Shown here piece after piece: positions 5,439-7,057 of a stretch of DNA of 7,057 bases. The stretch is taken from positions 1 to 7,057 of the forward strand of contig JAKBGP010000106.1 of NCBI GenBank assembly GCA_021833045.1. The letters are read 5' to 3'. The translations under genes and the position numbers were made by a program. The notes under the pieces were generated by a model that did no database searches, was not told where the DNA came from, and saw only the letters and a list, made by a program, of their open reading frames with translations. Numbering within the stretch: position 1 is the first letter of the stretch; each line of letters starts with the position of its first letter. The DNA is from Thermoplasmata archaeon (lineage in GTDB: Archaea > Thermoplasmatota > Thermoplasmata > Thermoplasmatales > Thermoplasmataceae).

Positions 5439-5546
5439 ATTGAGATAAATAATGCATCATTTTAGAAATACAATACAGTTATAAGAACGGTTTACACAAT
5501 TAATATGCCATGGAAAAATTAATTATTATTTTGGAATTGAAGTTTT

Positions 5547-6410
5547 ATGCCAACAAAATATGAAGTTCTCTCAACACTGTTTAAAGATGAATTGCTTGCA
5601 GTAGCTGCATCATATGGGATACAGGTGAGTAAGAGTTGGCCTAAAGGTGATCTTGTTGATGTCATTGGCGATAAACTTTCATTGGCTCAAATTAAGAAGC
5701 TGGTCAAAGAATACACTACAGTACCTGAGAACGAAATTGAAGAGGTCGATGAGAGTGTGAAAGAACAATCCAAAGGAACACGACCCGCTTCTGATGTGTC
5801 CGATATTCTTGGCGCGATGAAGAAACAGAAATTTACAAGAGATGATCTAATAGATGAATTAAAGAAAAAGGGATATAAGCTTACGCAATCAGGGCTCAGT
5901 GAAGAAGGAATTTTGAACCTTTTCCCAAAATTTACTGACTATATTAGAAATTTATTGCTGGGAGTCACAACGGGTAAGGGTCTGGAATTTAGAACATATA
6001 GATGGATGCTCACTGACAAGGAAATAAAATGGGAAATCCGAGAGAATGGTGGAGAATTGGCTATTGAAAGAACTGTCCAAGGGAAAGCTGGACAAACACA
6101 ATTTGATGTTTATTTTAGGGTCCCAGAACGAGGGTTCATGAAAAAGGGGTTCTTAGAAGGATTTGTAGAATGCAAGAATCTTAAGAGCGGGATAACAGAT
6201 AACTTAATCAGCATTTTTCAGGGGCAAGTGGAAGATGTTTGTGACAAAACTGGTAAAGCACCACTTTTCGCAAAGTTTGTGTCTTCGTCATACTATATCC
6301 AAAGCGCAATAGATTACGCAAAGCATCATCCTGTTAGGGCATATAGCCGAGACGTAAATATTGAGCTATGGCAAGAAAAGGAACCAGGCATATTCCGAAG
6401 AATACAATAG
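5547..6410 (+). CDS. SAP-like domain fused to a PD-(D/E)xK nuclease domain
   Basis: A 287-residue protein. Residues about 5-50 resemble a SAP-type helix-extension-helix DNA-binding fold (LFKDELLAVAASYGI, then KGDLVDVIGDKLS). An acidic linker follows (60-78). A second helical region (83-135, with KFTRDDLIDELKKKGY) looks like a further DNA-binding or helical adaptor. The C-terminal half shows a PD-(D/E)xK nuclease core: E147 in GLEFRTYRWM, D187 in TQFDVYFRV, then E208-C-K210 in GFVECKN, and a following Gln-rich helix (FQGQVEDV). It should bind and cleave DNA, using Mg2+ in this fold family. No methylase gene is adjacent, so a classical restriction-modification role is unsupported; repair, element maintenance or defence are alternatives. 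No Shine-Dalgarno is seen at ATG 5547. It converges with a second nuclease-fold gene at the right edge. Confidence 0.75.
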   Translation: MPTKYEVLSTLFKDELLAVAASYGIQVSKSWPKGDLVDVIGDKLSLAQIKKLVKEYTTVPENEIEEVDESVKEQSKGTRPASDVSDILGAMKKQKFTRDDLIDELKKKGYKLTQSGLSEEGILNLFPKFTDYIRNLLLGVTTGKGLEFRTYRWMLTDKEIKWEIRENGGELAIERTVQGKAGQTQFDVYFRVPERGFMKKGFLEGFVECKNLKSGITDNLISIFQGQVEDVCDKTGKAPLFAKFVSSSYYIQSAIDYAKHHPVRAYSRDVNIELWQEKEPGIFRRIQ

Positions 6411-6514
6411 AGATATATTAGAAATCCAATTCATATTTAGAATGCTTGATATATATCATTAAAACCGCTATACAAGGTGAAAATCGTTAGTTTATAGGAT
6501 GGTTATTTTGAGGT

Positions 6515-6536
6515 AAACTAACTAAAGGGTTAGTTT
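6515..6536. repeat. Inverted repeat AAACTAAC/GTTAGTTT
   Basis: A perfect eight-pair stem with a six-base loop lies between the two convergent nuclease genes. The same octamer GTTAGTTT also occurs at 6486-6493. The right part of the element, 6521-6537, matches 4301-4317 at 15 of 17 bases. It may be a terminator (without a T-run) or a protein-binding site. The rest of 6411-6665 is AT-rich with no gene visible. Confidence 0.4.
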
Positions 6537-6665
6537 GGTAGGCATTCTGAAATGGTTGGTTAGAACTCCATATGTTATGGATGAGGGATTAAAATTAGGG
6601 TCTTGGAAGTTAGCAGAAAGAATATTTTTCTAAATTCTTAAAAACATACAACTTGTTAGGCTAAT

Positions 6666-7057
6666 TTAAGGAGGAGACAGGATAAAGCAGCCTCCGCCCC
6701 AAACCATACTTTTGTCATGAGGGTACACTGTCGGATCGAACAATTCATTATCTAATTTCGATGATCCTCTATACTCATTCAATTCTTTTTCAAGGTTGGA
6801 ATATAAATTGAGTATGCTTTCTTTCTTGGAATCTGAAGACTTGCTGCCATCGAAAACAGTATAAAATGCAAACACCCCCATTCTGAAGACACTGTCCTCA
6901 TTTTTTTCCGATCTCACCGCGAAAGATATTCTCTTCAAGTCCTTAGTCACCTTATCAGAAACGTTATAAACCCTATTCTTTACTTCAATCGCTGCATATG
7001 GGAAACTGTCGCTTGTGCGAACTACAATATCATATCTTTTGTTTTCTCCCCATTCTT
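6666..7057 (-). CDS. C-terminal part of a second PD-(D/E)xK nuclease-fold protein (5' partial)
   Basis: The frame is open to the right edge of the window, and 129 residues are visible. A GTG at 6950 would be an artificial start, because the nuclease motif lies upstream of it. The first visible residues contain RYDIVV (Asp codon 7031-7029) and, 15 residues on, IEVKN (Glu 6986-6984, Lys 6980-6978). This Asp...Glu-x-Lys arrangement is that of the PD-(D/E)xK fold. A helix of the type DKVTKDLKRI and a hydrophobic strand FAFYTVFDG follow, as usual after the catalytic Lys. The chain ends GGGCFILSPP. The catalytic N-terminal part and any fused domain lie outside the window. It differs from the SAP-nuclease at 5547-6410 in sequence, so this is not a recent duplication. 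The convergent order of two nucleases is consistent with a defence or mobile-element cargo region. Confidence 0.65.
   Translation of the reverse strand, partial: EWGENKRYDIVVRTSDSFPYAAIEVKNRVYNVSDKVTKDLKRISFAVRSEKNEDSVFRMGVFAFYTVFDGSKSSDSKKESILNLYSNLEKELNEYRGSSKLDNELFDPTVYPHDKSMVWGGGCFILSPP

Noticed and set aside
6669..6677. Shine-Dalgarno-like AGGAGGAGA on the + strand
   Set aside because: It is the complement of the Ser-Pro-Pro end of the - strand nuclease-like gene, and no start codon follows at a useful distance.

Overview
The window looks like accessory (mobile-element or genomic-island) DNA of an AT-rich archaeon, perhaps a Nitrososphaeria (Thaumarchaeota)-type genome. The reasons are heavy AGA/AGG and ATA codon use in the longest gene, TATA-box-like hexamers at plausible distances before starts, and genes that are mostly lineage-restricted or unrecognised. 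The lineage is an inference from style, not from a marker gene.

Layout. (1) 2-1909, + strand: a co-directional block of three genes: the C-terminal tail of an unknown protein, a small AbrB/SpoVT-type DNA-binding protein, and a 471-residue P-loop ATPase with a C-terminal winged-helix-like region. The ATPase resembles DUF3987-type replication proteins of plasmids and proviruses. (2) 1910-2287: a terminator hairpin and an inverted array of a 9-bp repeat lying between convergent genes, a candidate origin or partition site. (3) 2288-4069, - strand: a five-helix membrane protein with Cys/His clusters, translationally coupled (ATGA overlap) to a small upstream reading frame whose start region is interrupted by TGA, followed by a coiled-coil protein. 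(4) 4070-4840: about 770 bp of non-coding DNA with six exact copies of a second 9-mer (ATAATGATC, both orientations) and several hairpins. (5) 4841-5077, - strand: a small charged protein with a well-placed TATA box. (6) 5114-5546: non-coding, with four successive hairpins. (7) 5547-6410, + strand: a SAP-like domain joined to a PD-(D/E)xK nuclease domain. (8) 6666-7057, - strand: the C-terminal part of a second, different PD-(D/E)xK protein that runs off the right edge.

Taken together, the left part looks like a replication module (DNA-binding regulator, helicase-like ATPase, repeat array). The right part carries two unrelated nuclease-fold proteins in convergent orientation, plus membrane and coiled-coil proteins, a content often seen in defence or mobile-element cargo. 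No known system (CRISPR, classical restriction-modification with a methylase, recognised toxin-antitoxin pair) is complete here. The functional link between the modules is inference.
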